Origin: Victivallales bacterium
Lineage (GTDB): Bacteria > Verrucomicrobiota > Lentisphaeria > Victivallales > GWF2-38-69
Reading direction: 5' to 3'
Length of the DNA: 64,000 nt
Assembly (NCBI GenBank): GCA_021733985.1
Contig: JAIPJT010000006.1
Span: forward strand, 1-64,000
Under the pieces are notes generated by a model. That model made no database searches. It saw only the letters and a program-made list of their open reading frames with translations, and had not been told where the DNA came from. Both the position numbers and the translations under genes were made by a program. Positions within the stretch are counted from its first letter, which is position 1. Every line of letters starts with the position of its first letter. This document shows, piece after piece, positions 26,515-35,924 of this stretch.

Positions 26515-28110
26515 ATGAGTAAGCCGGCAAGTATGAATAAAAAGAAATTAAAACATATGGAGCCTACTGGCAAACATGTGTTCAGAGCCTCAATAATTCT
26601 TTTATTTCTGATGCTTTTTGTCTCGCTTTTTTTTAAAAATGCATTCTTAGAAGGCTGTAACAAAATTTTATCCGTGTTAATATGCCAGTTAGGCTGGTTT
26701 TATCTTCTGGGAGTATTCTTTCTTGTTGTGGCGGTACTTTATATCGCCTTTTCAAGATACGGTGATATTAAGCTTGGCGGAGATGACGCTAAACCCGAGT
26801 TCAGCACTTTCTCGTGGATAGCAATGATGTTTGCTGCCGGAATGGGAGTAGGCTTAGTATTCTGGGGATGCGCACAGCCTCTCAGTTTATATTATGACCC
26901 CGCACCTTATCTGAATGTACAGCCTCAAACACCGGATGCTTTCCTTTATTCAATAGTTATTTGTTATTTTCAATGGGGGATCCATCCCTGGTGTATATAT
27001 TCTATTCTCGGTATTCTTCTTGCTTATACACAGTTCAGAAAAGAAGAAAGAGGACTGATGAGCCGGACACTTCTTCCTATTTTCGGCAGAGGGATAATTA
27101 AAAGCTGGGTCGGAAAAGTTATTGATATCGCCACAGTACTTGCAACAATGACAGGACTTATAACCACTCTCGGGCTTACTACTCTACAGGTGAGTCGAGG
27201 TTTTAATTTTATGTTCGGACTTCCTTTAAATAATTATACCTATTTTTTCATTATCCTAATAATGACTGTCTGTTTCCTTACATCGGCAATTTCAGGAGTC
27301 AGCAAAGGCGTTAGAATTATATCAAACTTTAACTTAGTACTCTGTTTTTTACTCTTGTTCTGTGCTTTTATATTCGGCCCGACTACTGCTACTTTCAATA
27401 CAATAACTTCAGCTCTGGGTGAATATATTTCTCAAATAGTCCGGATGAGCCTGGCTATTAATGTGAATGAAATTAAGATGAACTCCTGGACCGCTAAATG
27501 GACAATTTTCATGTGGGCAACATGGATCACCTGGGCTCCGCTGGTTGCTACATTCCTTGCGCGGGTTTCAAGAGGAAGAACTATTAGAGAATTTATATCT
27601 GCTGTAGTTTTCGGACCGACACTCCTGACTTTAATATGGTTTGCCGCTTTTGGAGCCATGGCTTATGAAGTTGCACCGTTAATAGGTAAAGCAGCCGTAA
27701 GCGACCCGGCTTTGACACTCTTTATAGTTCTTAAACACTATCCTTTCGGTTTTATTCTCTCATTAATGTCTGTTATTCTTCTGATTACATTCTTTATAAC
27801 TTCAGCTGACTCTGCTGTTCTTGTTCTGAGTATACTGACATCACACGGCAAACTTAATCCTAATAACTCAAGAAAGTTTGTCTGGGGTATTCTTCTTTCG
27901 GGCCTATCATTCTGCGTAATCAGAGCCGGCGGCCTCCAATTAGTCAAAAATATTGCTATAATCGGGGCATTGCCGTTCCTCATTTTTCTCCTTATATCTG
28001 TATTCTCTCTGATAAGATTTCTGTCACGTGACAGGAGGATTATCAGAGACCGGTGGGTTAAAAGAATTCTTTTTGAAGATAAGAAGATCAGAGATTTCGA
28101 TAAATTATAA
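26515..28110 (+). CDS. BCCT-family betaine/carnitine/choline transporter
   Basis: Inner-membrane transporter, 531 residues, about 12 hydrophobic helices. The BCCT signature is clear: GMGVGLVFWGCAQPLSLYY and the long conserved TM8 region WATWITWAPLVATFLARVSR followed by GRTIREF. Substrates of the family are quaternary ammonium compounds. Placement after a corrinoid protein and methyltransferase suggests uptake of a methyl donor such as glycine betaine rather than osmoprotection (inference). GGCAGGGGGTC precedes the ATG. A weak promoter-like pair TTGCAT (26414) and TAAAAT (26437) lies upstream at 17-bp spacing, after the terminator. The short C-terminal tail is charged. Confidence 0.93.
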   Translation: MSKPASMNKKKLKHMEPTGKHVFRASIILLFLMLFVSLFFKNAFLEGCNKILSVLICQLGWFYLLGVFFLVVAVLYIAFSRYGDIKLGGDDAKPEFSTFSWIAMMFAAGMGVGLVFWGCAQPLSLYYDPAPYLNVQPQTPDAFLYSIVICYFQWGIHPWCIYSILGILLAYTQFRKEERGLMSRTLLPIFGRGIIKSWVGKVIDIATVLATMTGLITTLGLTTLQVSRGFNFMFGLPLNNYTYFFIILIMTVCFLTSAISGVSKGVRIISNFNLVLCFLLLFCAFIFGPTTATFNTITSALGEYISQIVRMSLAINVNEIKMNSWTAKWTIFMWATWITWAPLVATFLARVSRGRTIREFISAVVFGPTLLTLIWFAAFGAMAYEVAPLIGKAAVSDPALTLFIVLKHYPFGFILSLMSVILLITFFITSADSAVLVLSILTSHGKLNPNNSRKFVWGILLSGLSFCVIRAGGLQLVKNIAIIGALPFLIFLLISVFSLIRFLSRDRRIIRDRWVKRILFEDKKIRDFDKL

Positions 28111-28130
28111 ACACGTCAATATATTTAACT

Positions 28131-28161
28131 GGAGGAAATCTGTCATTTCACAGATTCCTCC
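28131..28161. terminator. Hairpin between convergent BCCT and TrmH genes
   Basis: GGAGGAAATCTGT pairs with ACAGATTCCTCC across a 6-base loop with one bulge. The hairpin overlaps the last codons of the minus-strand gene. No strong T-tract follows on either strand, so it may slow or protect rather than terminate. Confidence 0.4.
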
Positions 28162-28903
28162 TTACATATTCAAAAAGGACAACAGTGACTGCCTGAGCTA
28201 CGTTCAAGGACTCAAAATCTCCCGGCATAGGTATATTAAGAGCTGTAGTATTTTCAATATAATTTAGTCCGGAAGCTTCATTTCCGAAAATTATTGCACT
28301 TTTATTAAAAACGTCGGCTCCATTAAAACAGTTTATCCCGCCGGCCGGGTCCGTTCTATAAAATCTTTCGATCCCTCTATTAGCCCTTAAAGCTTCTAAG
28401 GCAATGTTTAAATCAATATATTCAATGAGATTTAATTTAAATTGTGCTCCAAGGGCAGAGCGAACAGTTTTTTCAGAAAAAGGATCCACAGTTCCTTTTG
28501 AATACCATATTTCTTTTATTCCTACAGCTGCCGCCGTACGCAATATTGTACCCAAATTCCCTGGATCACCTATCCTGTCTAGTACAATATAAAAACCTTG
28601 CTTACTGATATCATTAGAAATATCAGGTATTTTAACAATAAATAAAATTCCCTGTGAATTTACTGTATCTGTTAATTTTTCAAATTTACCTTCGGGCAGC
28701 ATATAAAAATCAACATCTTCGAACCCGTGTATGTCTGTCTTACTTTTTGCTACTCCAAATTTAATCAGAGTTCTGTTCTTCTGATATACTTCTTTGCATA
28801 CCCTTAAACCTTCGCATATACATAAACCGGTTTCGTTCCTTTTTTTTCTGCGGGAAAGAGAATTTATTAATTTTTCCTGTTTTCTGGTGAGAATCCTGTA
28901 CAT
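28148..28903 (-). CDS. TrmH/SpoU-family RNA 2'-O-methyltransferase
   Basis: 251 residues. An N-terminal substrate-binding domain (residues ~1-95; CEGLRVCKEV) precedes the SPOUT knot domain with the three family motifs: LDRIGDPGNLGTILRTAAAVG (motif 1 region), IIFGNEASGL (motif 2) and LNIPMPGDFESLNVAQAVTV (motif 3). It should methylate ribose in tRNA or rRNA using SAM. The length and L30e-like N-terminus fit the RlmB/TsnR-like group more than TrmH proper, but the target cannot be named. It ends within the hairpin shared with the BCCT gene. No good ribosome binding site is seen upstream of the ATG. Confidence 0.9.
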   Translation of the reverse strand: MYRILTRKQEKLINSLSRRKKRNETGLCICEGLRVCKEVYQKNRTLIKFGVAKSKTDIHGFEDVDFYMLPEGKFEKLTDTVNSQGILFIVKIPDISNDISKQGFYIVLDRIGDPGNLGTILRTAAAVGIKEIWYSKGTVDPFSEKTVRSALGAQFKLNLIEYIDLNIALEALRANRGIERFYRTDPAGGINCFNGADVFNKSAIIFGNEASGLNYIENTTALNIPMPGDFESLNVAQAVTVVLFEYVRRNL

Positions 28904-28995
28904 TTTCTTAACTGCCCAGCCTTCTGACTCATTGCCGTAGAATTAAGAATATTTATTAATATCCCATTGACGGGATCCATTCAAAATATTAACAA

Positions 28996-29628
28996 CTATA
29001 GATTGTCCAAAAGCCCTTTAGCAAATTTACCCCATCCTTTAACATCTTTAAAAGAAATACACAATTTAAGATATTTTTCAGCCTGTTTTTTATTATCGTC
29101 ATCGATTAATAAAGCACCGGCAGAATATGCAGCTTCCGCTCTTAAAAAACGTTGAATATTTTTATTATTGGCAATTTTCTTAAATTTCTGCAAAGCTTCA
29201 TTTTTATCTCCTTTAGCTGCTAATGCATGTCCCCGATTAACCCTGGCAATATTTGCCTTTAGTTCATCGTCTCCCTCTTTAATTTCCCTACTGTAAGTCT
29301 GAACTGCCTTTTCATATTTTCCATTTTCAAAATATCGAGCAGCCAATTCCAGTCTTGCATTGTCAGTATAAATAGAATCCGGATATTTCTTTATTACCTG
29401 TTTGAATTCGGAAATACTGTCTGCTGTTCTGAATTCCTGAAATTCTCTTAAATTGTTAGTTGCACGAGTCTCATAAAAATATAAAACAGCAGCTATCAAT
29501 ATAATTATTCCGATTGCCAGATATGTATAACGCTTCCAGTTCTTTAATACAAAATTATCAACAGCATCCAGTTCTTCAGATAACTTGTCCACAGTTTTAA
29601 AATCATTTTCTTTATTTTTCTTTGCCAT
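28996..29628 (-). CDS. Membrane-anchored TPR protein (YfgM-like)
   Basis: 210 residues: a short cytoplasmic segment, one transmembrane helix (YLAIGIIILIAAVLYFYET, ~36-54), then several tetratricopeptide-type helix pairs (for example YTDNARLELAARYFENGKYE, KANIARVNRGHALAAKGDK, RAEAAYSAGALLIDDD). This layout resembles the YfgM/DUF2133-like ancillary proteins of the Sec translocon and other periplasmic TPR scaffolds. CAGGAG precedes the ATG by 8 bases. It stands alone on the minus strand between the symporter and the RNA methyltransferase. Specific function unknown. Confidence 0.75.
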   Translation of the reverse strand: MAKKNKENDFKTVDKLSEELDAVDNFVLKNWKRYTYLAIGIIILIAAVLYFYETRATNNLREFQEFRTADSISEFKQVIKKYPDSIYTDNARLELAARYFENGKYEKAVQTYSREIKEGDDELKANIARVNRGHALAAKGDKNEALQKFKKIANNKNIQRFLRAEAAYSAGALLIDDDNKKQAEKYLKLCISFKDVKGWGKFAKGLLDNL

Positions 29629-29727
29629 ATATTTTCTCCTGTATTAATTAGCATAAGAATTTAACCTTTGTGCAAAACCGGAATTTTTCAAGGCTCAAAA
29701 TGAACAATTTCTTTTTAATGTAAAACT

Positions 29728-30954
29728 TCAGTTTTTTGCGTTATATATGTTTACATCGAATTCTTTTTCTGATTTAGCGACTATGACAGTAGCCAGACCG
29801 TCTCCCATTACATTTATACAGGACCTAGCCATATCAAGTAACCTGTCAATTCCTGCAACCAGAGCAAATCCCTCAATAGGAAGACCCGCTGATTTAAGAA
29901 CAAGGCCCAGCATGATCAGCCCTGCACCGGGAATACCGGCAGTCCCTACTGCGGCCATAATCGAAGTAAGAGTAATTGTAACATAAGTTCCTAAAGACAA
30001 CTCAATTCCATAAACATGCGCAATGAAAACAGCACATACTCCCTGGTAAATAGCAGTACCGTTCATGTTTATTGTAGCACCTAAAGGCAGGACAAAACTG
30101 GAAATGCCTTCAGAAACACCTAATTTTTCCTGAGCACAGGTCATTGAAACAGGAAGAGTTCCGCTGCTACTCGAAAGTGAAAAGGAAAGTACAATTGCAT
30201 CCAGAAAGCCTTTAAAAAATCTAACCGGGCTGAGTCTGCATACGAAGGCAAGAATACCACTATATACAACAAGTGCATGAACCAGACAGGCAATATAAAC
30301 AACTGCTACAACTTTTAGCAGAGGGAGTAAAAATGCAATTCCTTTATCTCCGATAACACAAGCCATAAGTGCCGCAACGCCATACGGGGCAAACTCCATT
30401 ACAATTGCGGTCATTTTATACATAACTTCAGCTAAACCATTCATAAAATTCTTTACAGGGTCGGCTTTTTTACCAGCAATATTTATTGAAACACCCACAA
30501 GTATTGCAAAAACAATTATAGGTATTATATCCCCGTTAGCCATAGCAGCGATCGGGTTTTTGGGAATTATATCAGCAACACCTATTGAGGCGTGTTTTAC
30601 TGTATTTATAGTACCGGCGGGTTCGCTGACAGACATTTTTACTCCCTGCCCGAGTCCTGTAAGTGAACTTATCAGAAATCCAATACATATTGCAAATATT
30701 GTCGTAATAAAATAAGTAACTATGGTTTTTAACCCAATTCGCCCCATCTTTCCTACATCATCAACACTGGTGACACCAACAATAAGTGAAGAGAAAATCA
30801 ACGGTACTATCAGCATTTTTATTGCATTGACAAATATGTCGCCGACCGATTTAAGGTAAAGTGCTTTTTCTCCAAAAATGATTCCTAAAATTAATCCAGC
30901 GAACAAACCGATCAAAATTTTCGCCCATAAAGGCACTCGCTTATAAAGCTTCAT
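29728..30954 (-). CDS. Dicarboxylate/amino acid:cation symporter (GltP/DctA family)
   Basis: I choose the start MKLYKRVPLWAKIL because AGGGGG lies just upstream of it; the track start adds ten residues that overlap this site. The product is 408 residues, standard for the DAACS family. Family features: serine-rich loop SFSLSSSSGTLPVSM (reentrant HP1), the NMNGTAIYQG motif of TM7, GIPGAGLIMLGLVL (HP2) and DRLLDMARSCINVMGDG (TM8), which holds the substrate Asp and Asn. It imports glutamate, aspartate or C4-dicarboxylates with Na+ or H+. The gene stands alone, divergent from the helicase across a ~230-base AT-rich region without a clear promoter. Confidence 0.95.
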   Translation of the reverse strand: MKLYKRVPLWAKILIGLFAGLILGIIFGEKALYLKSVGDIFVNAIKMLIVPLIFSSLIVGVTSVDDVGKMGRIGLKTIVTYFITTIFAICIGFLISSLTGLGQGVKMSVSEPAGTINTVKHASIGVADIIPKNPIAAMANGDIIPIIVFAILVGVSINIAGKKADPVKNFMNGLAEVMYKMTAIVMEFAPYGVAALMACVIGDKGIAFLLPLLKVVAVVYIACLVHALVVYSGILAFVCRLSPVRFFKGFLDAIVLSFSLSSSSGTLPVSMTCAQEKLGVSEGISSFVLPLGATINMNGTAIYQGVCAVFIAHVYGIELSLGTYVTITLTSIMAAVGTAGIPGAGLIMLGLVLKSAGLPIEGFALVAGIDRLLDMARSCINVMGDGLATVIVAKSEKEFDVNIYNAKN

Positions 30955-31188
30955 TTTACCCCCTTTTTTTAAGATGTCAGACAAAAGGGTTTATCTTCTG
31001 CATATTCCATAATTAAGGAAATTTCTGCTCTTTCCCTGTGATATTTATAAGAGAAGCTCCTCCTGTAAATTATCCAGTAAAAAAAACAGACTGGAAACAT
31101 AAAACCTTTTTTCAATTAACATCTAATGAATTAAATAAAAAACTACTTATTAATTTGATTTTTAGTTTAGTTAGAATATCTATATAAG

Positions 31189-33207
31189 ATGATTATGATT
31201 AATGAACAATATGATAAGCCTAATTCACAAAACATTCCAGAGGAAGTTAAATTTTTTTTCGGTAAAGAATCCCCTTTAAAAAACACAGAAGCTCTGGGGA
31301 ATGGAAAAAAATACGAGAACAGGCCTCAGCAGAATAAAATGGCTGAAGCAGTGGCCGAGGCATTCATTAATTCAAAAAATCATTGTATCGAAGCTCCGAC
31401 CGGGGTCGGTAAAAGCTTTGCCTATCTTATTCCAGCTATTTTTTTCGCATTGAAACAGTCAAAGCCGGTAATAATTTCCACAGAAACAATAAACCTTCAG
31501 GAACAGCTGATACTTAAGGATATTCCACTCCTGAAAAATTTGATAAATGATAAATTCATACCGGCTCTTGCCAAAGGCCGTACGAATTATCTCTGTAAAA
31601 GAAGGTTGGAAATGGCAACAGGAGAACATCAGTCTGAATATGTCCCCGATAATAATAAGTTTTCTGAAATATACAGGATCTCTGAATGGAGCAAAATTAC
31701 TGAAGACGGGTCATTATCAGCCCTCGACTTCTCTCCTTCCTTCTCCATTTGGTACAGCATCTGCTCCGAACACGGAAACTGTTTAGCCACCAGGTGCATT
31801 CATTTCAGAAAATGTTTTTACTGGAAAGCAAGAAAGCAATGGGAAAAAGCTAATATAGTTGTGGCTAACCATGCTCTGTTTCTTGCAGATCTCAAAATGA
31901 AAATGGAAGGTGACCTTGAAAACGGTATATTACCTCAGTATTCAGGCATAGTAATAGATGAAGCACATCAGCTCGAAACTAATGCCGCTAAACATTTGGG
32001 CACACGAATCACAGAATCCGGAATTAAATATTTCCTTAACAAACTTTTTAACCCTGAAACAGGAAGGGGACTTCTTCTCCGACAGGGAGAAAAAGCCATT
32101 GAACTGAGACAGCAGGTAAACACGGCATATTCGTCTACTGAAAGTTTTTTTTCCTCAATTAGAAATAAATTTATTAATTACGATGAATCACAGAAACGAA
32201 TCCATACTCCATACTTTGTAAATGATATACTGACCGGACAGCTGTCAAGTTTAGAAAAAGAATTATCCGATTACGCAAAATCTCAGGAAGATAAAAACTA
32301 TAAACAGGAACTCGAAACACAGATAATGCGTTGCAGTGAATATAAAAATGCCGTATTTAATTTACTTTCAATGGGAATAGAAGAATCCGTATACTGGATA
32401 GAAGAAAACAAAACCCGGCAAAAGCAAAGCTATTCTTTGAATTATTCTCCGCTGAATATTGCTGATATACTGAAGGAAAATCTTTTTTTAGATGAAATTC
32501 CTGTTATACTTACCAGTGCTACGCTCGCAGTGGCAAATAGACTGGATTACTATACAGGCAGAATCGGTTATTCAGGAGATTCACTGATATTGGATACTCC
32601 ATTTAACTATTCAAAACAGGCAAAAGTATATGTTACAAGAAATATTCCTGACCTTCGAGACAAACGATATCATGATATTTTAGCAGACAATATCATTAAA
32701 TTCGTAAAGCTGACTTTGGGTAAAGCTTTTGTACTGTTTACAAGCTACAGCTCAATGCTCAAGGTAAAAGAAAAAACCCGCAGTTTTTTTGAAAATAATA
32801 ATATTACACTGCTTGTTCAGGGAGAACACTTGAACCGCTCAAACATGATAAAAATTTTTAAAAAGGACCTCAATTCGGTAATATTCGGAACTACAAGTTT
32901 CTGGATGGGAGTCGATGTGCCGGGCAAAGCTTTAAGCAATGTCATAATTACCAAACTTCCCTTTTCGGTACCCACAGAACCTATCATTGAAGCCAGGATT
33001 GACAGAATAAAAGAAAACGGAGGCAATCCCTTTATGGAATATTCACTGCCCGAGGCCGTCCTGAAATTTAAACAGGGCACCGGAAGACTTATAAGAAGTG
33101 AAAATGACAGTGGAATTTTAGTAATCCTCGACAACCGCATTGTAACAAAAAGATACGGAAAAGTATTTTTAAACTCGATACCCAAATGTCCGGTTATAAT
33201 AGAATAA
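31189..33207 (+). CDS. DinG/XPD-type ATP-dependent DNA helicase
   Basis: Superfamily 2 helicase, 672 residues. Motif I is CIEAPTGVGKSFAYLIPA, motif II VIDEAHQLE; the C-terminal motifs are FGTTSFWMGVDVPG and FKQGTGRLIRSENDSG. Between motifs I and II are the cysteines YLCKRR, SICSEHGNCLATRC and FRKCFYW, consistent with the [4Fe-4S] domain of DinG/XPD relatives. It would unwind DNA 5'-3', acting on R-loops or damaged DNA. No exonuclease domain is fused. The start has no clear ribosome binding site; ATG codons at 31189 and 31195 are both possible. It stands alone. Confidence 0.92.
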   Translation: MIMINEQYDKPNSQNIPEEVKFFFGKESPLKNTEALGNGKKYENRPQQNKMAEAVAEAFINSKNHCIEAPTGVGKSFAYLIPAIFFALKQSKPVIISTETINLQEQLILKDIPLLKNLINDKFIPALAKGRTNYLCKRRLEMATGEHQSEYVPDNNKFSEIYRISEWSKITEDGSLSALDFSPSFSIWYSICSEHGNCLATRCIHFRKCFYWKARKQWEKANIVVANHALFLADLKMKMEGDLENGILPQYSGIVIDEAHQLETNAAKHLGTRITESGIKYFLNKLFNPETGRGLLLRQGEKAIELRQQVNTAYSSTESFFSSIRNKFINYDESQKRIHTPYFVNDILTGQLSSLEKELSDYAKSQEDKNYKQELETQIMRCSEYKNAVFNLLSMGIEESVYWIEENKTRQKQSYSLNYSPLNIADILKENLFLDEIPVILTSATLAVANRLDYYTGRIGYSGDSLILDTPFNYSKQAKVYVTRNIPDLRDKRYHDILADNIIKFVKLTLGKAFVLFTSYSSMLKVKEKTRSFFENNNITLLVQGEHLNRSNMIKIFKKDLNSVIFGTTSFWMGVDVPGKALSNVIITKLPFSVPTEPIIEARIDRIKENGGNPFMEYSLPEAVLKFKQGTGRLIRSENDSGILVILDNRIVTKRYGKVFLNSIPKCPVIIE

Positions 33208-33323
33208 TTTCTTCAATACTTCTAATGAAGCAAATCTCAATTCAGATGCAGTTTCCATATCATACGGCATATCGCATGAACTGAATATGTTTTCTTCTCG
33301 AGGGGGATGAATCCATAGAAAAA

Positions 33324-35513
33324 TCAGGCTTTGCCTGTCATGTACAACCAGGCTTTGTCTTTTCTGTTTCCATACGAAATATTATGGAATCCTGCTTTTT
33401 CAAAAAAACTTTTATATTCTTCTATTGAATTTATCTCCATATTTTTACTCATTTTATACATCTCTTCTGAGAAGGTTTCAAGACCTTCAAAGTTATATGC
33501 TTCATTGATCATAGCAAATGCAGAATTCTTTTTCAGCACTCTTTTTATTTCAGCCAACCCATTAATTTTATCAGGCCAAAAATAAATAGTCTCAACACCC
33601 ACGGCAAAGTCAAAATAATTGTCTTCAAAAGGAAGATTATCTACAGATGCATGATAAATCTCCAGCCTTTTATCCGACAATAGAGACTTATTATTTTCTT
33701 TTGTCAATTCCAGCATATCCGGTGAATAATCTATTCCGGAAAATTCAGCTTCAGTTAGATCAGCATTAAGCAGGCTAATAGCAGTACCTGCGCCACATCC
33801 TACATCCAGCACTCTAACATTTTCCTTCAGCTTCAATTCAGTTAGTATTTTCCTTGCAGCCCACTTTACCAAACCTGCATGAGAATCAAACATCTTATTC
33901 GCTATTTTTCTACCATCAATGCCTGCAGGCCGGGATGCCTGTTTTATAAGATAATCTCTATCGGTTTGTTTATTAATTTCATTCTTATTTAATATCTTAT
34001 CGATTGTTCTCTTTACAATAGATTCCCCGGGCTGCAAAAGATATAACTCTTCAAACATCTCATCTGCAATCTTTTCGTAATTAAGGTTAATACCGTGTCT
34101 GTTTTTCAGTATAAAATCAATGTACCTTACAGACCTGTCTATAAGCTTGCTGTTGCTTGGGTATACTGACGTCATCAGGTTACCTTCATAATATCCAAGA
34201 CGCCCCATCATAATTGTGGAAGAGGTATTAAGTAGCAGCTTCAAAATTAAATGTTCGAATAATGGCGTAAAACCATTAACATTAAATTCAGCCACGCAAC
34301 CCCTCAAAGAAAATTTTATTTTATTGTCTTTCCTGAAAATTTTATAATAATGAAACGGTTTTGCGTAACTGCTTCTTAAATTGATAAGCTCCCGGCTGAA
34401 ATTGAAACCTAAAAGCCTTTCCCTGCTTGTTTCTTCACTCCAGTTCAGTGTTCTGGGCTTACGGCCAAGGAGTTTATTCCAGGCTTCTGCAGGCTCGCCC
34501 GCATTTCTGAGCACAATATAAAACCACGACGGTCTAAAATCATTATCCAGCTGATTTTCGAAAGGTGCCAGATTAAAAGTCGGGGCTCTTTCCGTTGTAT
34601 CGGTCAATACAGTAACCCCGTAAAATTCATCAATATCGTAAAAAACATATTCTCCGTTTTTATAAATTTCAGTTTCGTTCTTAATAAAATCGATAAGAGG
34701 AGTCATATCTGTCTTGTCAAGGACTTCAGAAAAGTTCTCCAGTTCGTCTTTTATATTGTATCCCAACAGTGGTAACCCTATACCAAGCATCAGTACGGTT
34801 GTAGCCTGCATTCTGGTACTTCCGGTCAACGCCATCTGTCCAGTATACAAGCCTAAGGATTTAACTTTTTTATTATAAATAACATGATCTGTAATCCGCC
34901 CTTTCAGAGAATCATTAGTATTACAGTGTATAAACCAGGGTTTAACCGAACTTTCAGCCGCATACTCTGCGGTAGCAAGGACAAACGGTGATTCTCCGCT
35001 GGCGCTGGCAGCTATAAGTAGATCACCGTCTTTAAAACCGGCAAGTTTAAGCTGTTTGACACCATACTCCTTAAAATCCTCGAATCCCTCAATAGATTTT
35101 ATCATGGCATTGTCTCCCCCGCCGAGAAAACCTGTAACCATCCCTTTTTTTTCCGGAAAACAATAATTCCATAAAAATTCCAGCGCTACAGCCAGCCTGC
35201 CGCTAGCACCGCATCCTGAAATAATAATTTTATTCCCGGACTCCAAAACCTGTTCTATGTCGGCTTTAAGTTTTTCCAGCCCGGATACATATTCCAGCAT
35301 TCTTCTTACAGCTTTTATATCTACATTTTTTAATAAATTTACAGCCTCAGGCAATTTTTTTTTTGCGAGAACGGACAGATTAATAGTATCAGGATTGGGC
35401 TGCTCAGTCTGCAGGGGGTTATTCCTGAACTTTTTTTTCTGCTGTTGAAAAACTTTAATTCTATCAGTAATCTGGGTTTTCAAATTTTTAGTTTTTTCCA
35501 TTTTGTTTTCCAT
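33324..35513 (-). CDS. SIS-domain (MurQ/GKRP-like) protein fused to SAM methyltransferase
   Basis: 729 residues in two units. Residues ~30-500 look like a double SIS sugar-phosphate-binding protein: IIISGCGASGRLAVALEF and LLIAASASGESPFVLATAEY are the first SIS motifs, as in MurNAc-6-phosphate etherase MurQ and glucokinase regulatory protein, and RNAGEPAEAWNKLLGRKP lies in the second. Residues ~565-729 are a class I methyltransferase with motif I RVLDVGCGAGTAISLL, GIDYSPDMLELT, and a post-motif region DNYFDFAVGVETIYFWP. The reading frame is continuous. MurQ itself is ~300 residues. The fusion suggests methylation linked to a phosphosugar, but substrate and partner are unknown. A GT4/GH130 operon lies upstream on the same strand across a repeat-containing gap. 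Confidence 0.8.
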   Translation of the reverse strand: MENKMEKTKNLKTQITDRIKVFQQQKKKFRNNPLQTEQPNPDTINLSVLAKKKLPEAVNLLKNVDIKAVRRMLEYVSGLEKLKADIEQVLESGNKIIISGCGASGRLAVALEFLWNYCFPEKKGMVTGFLGGGDNAMIKSIEGFEDFKEYGVKQLKLAGFKDGDLLIAASASGESPFVLATAEYAAESSVKPWFIHCNTNDSLKGRITDHVIYNKKVKSLGLYTGQMALTGSTRMQATTVLMLGIGLPLLGYNIKDELENFSEVLDKTDMTPLIDFIKNETEIYKNGEYVFYDIDEFYGVTVLTDTTERAPTFNLAPFENQLDNDFRPSWFYIVLRNAGEPAEAWNKLLGRKPRTLNWSEETSRERLLGFNFSRELINLRSSYAKPFHYYKIFRKDNKIKFSLRGCVAEFNVNGFTPLFEHLILKLLLNTSSTIMMGRLGYYEGNLMTSVYPSNSKLIDRSVRYIDFILKNRHGINLNYEKIADEMFEELYLLQPGESIVKRTIDKILNKNEINKQTDRDYLIKQASRPAGIDGRKIANKMFDSHAGLVKWAARKILTELKLKENVRVLDVGCGAGTAISLLNADLTEAEFSGIDYSPDMLELTKENNKSLLSDKRLEIYHASVDNLPFEDNYFDFAVGVETIYFWPDKINGLAEIKRVLKKNSAFAMINEAYNFEGLETFSEEMYKMSKNMEINSIEEYKSFFEKAGFHNISYGNRKDKAWLYMTGKA

Positions 35514-35924
35514 TTTTTGTTATCTTTATAAATTATATTTTCTTTAACCTATAGCCCGCTGTAAAAAAACAAAAATATTTTATGCTATTTATAATAATAC
35601 AATCCAACACAATAAACAGGTAAACCGGCAGCGGGTTATATCTATATACAAGTGTATGCGGTTTTATGGTTATTGTCCTTAGTAACTGAACTTGGACATA
35701 TATTTTTATTTTTCGACCTTATCATTCGATACAGTCATACCGTATGGCGTGATGGATAAATAAACCAAAACGTTTCGGGTATAATATAAAGTTTCGGGGG
35801 GTTCATATTGAAGAGTTGTCTTTAGTACATCAGATAGTTGCAGAATATAAAAAATTTTCAGAAAATTGAGTAATATAACAAAAGCCAACCCCTTCCCCCC
35901 ATAAAACTCTGCAGCACTTAACAC
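35514..35924. other. Intergenic region with repeat fragment D
   Basis: 411 bases, AT-rich, without a supported gene. The 72-residue minus-strand ORF in the track (35706-35924) runs through the repeat and has no family resemblance or ribosome binding site, so I leave it out. Repeat fragment D occupies 35709-35765. Confidence 0.55.
35709..35765 (+). repeat. Dispersed repeat fragment D
   Basis: Matches the terminal ~55 bases of repeat copies A and B: CGACCTTATCATTCGATACA, then GTCATACCGTATGGCGTGAT and GGATAAATAAA. The subterminal ~100 bases of copies A and B are missing. Same orientation as copy A. Confidence 0.8.

Noticed and set aside
35706-35924. 72-residue minus-strand ORF
   Set aside because: Runs through repeat fragment D, no ribosome binding site or family resemblance.
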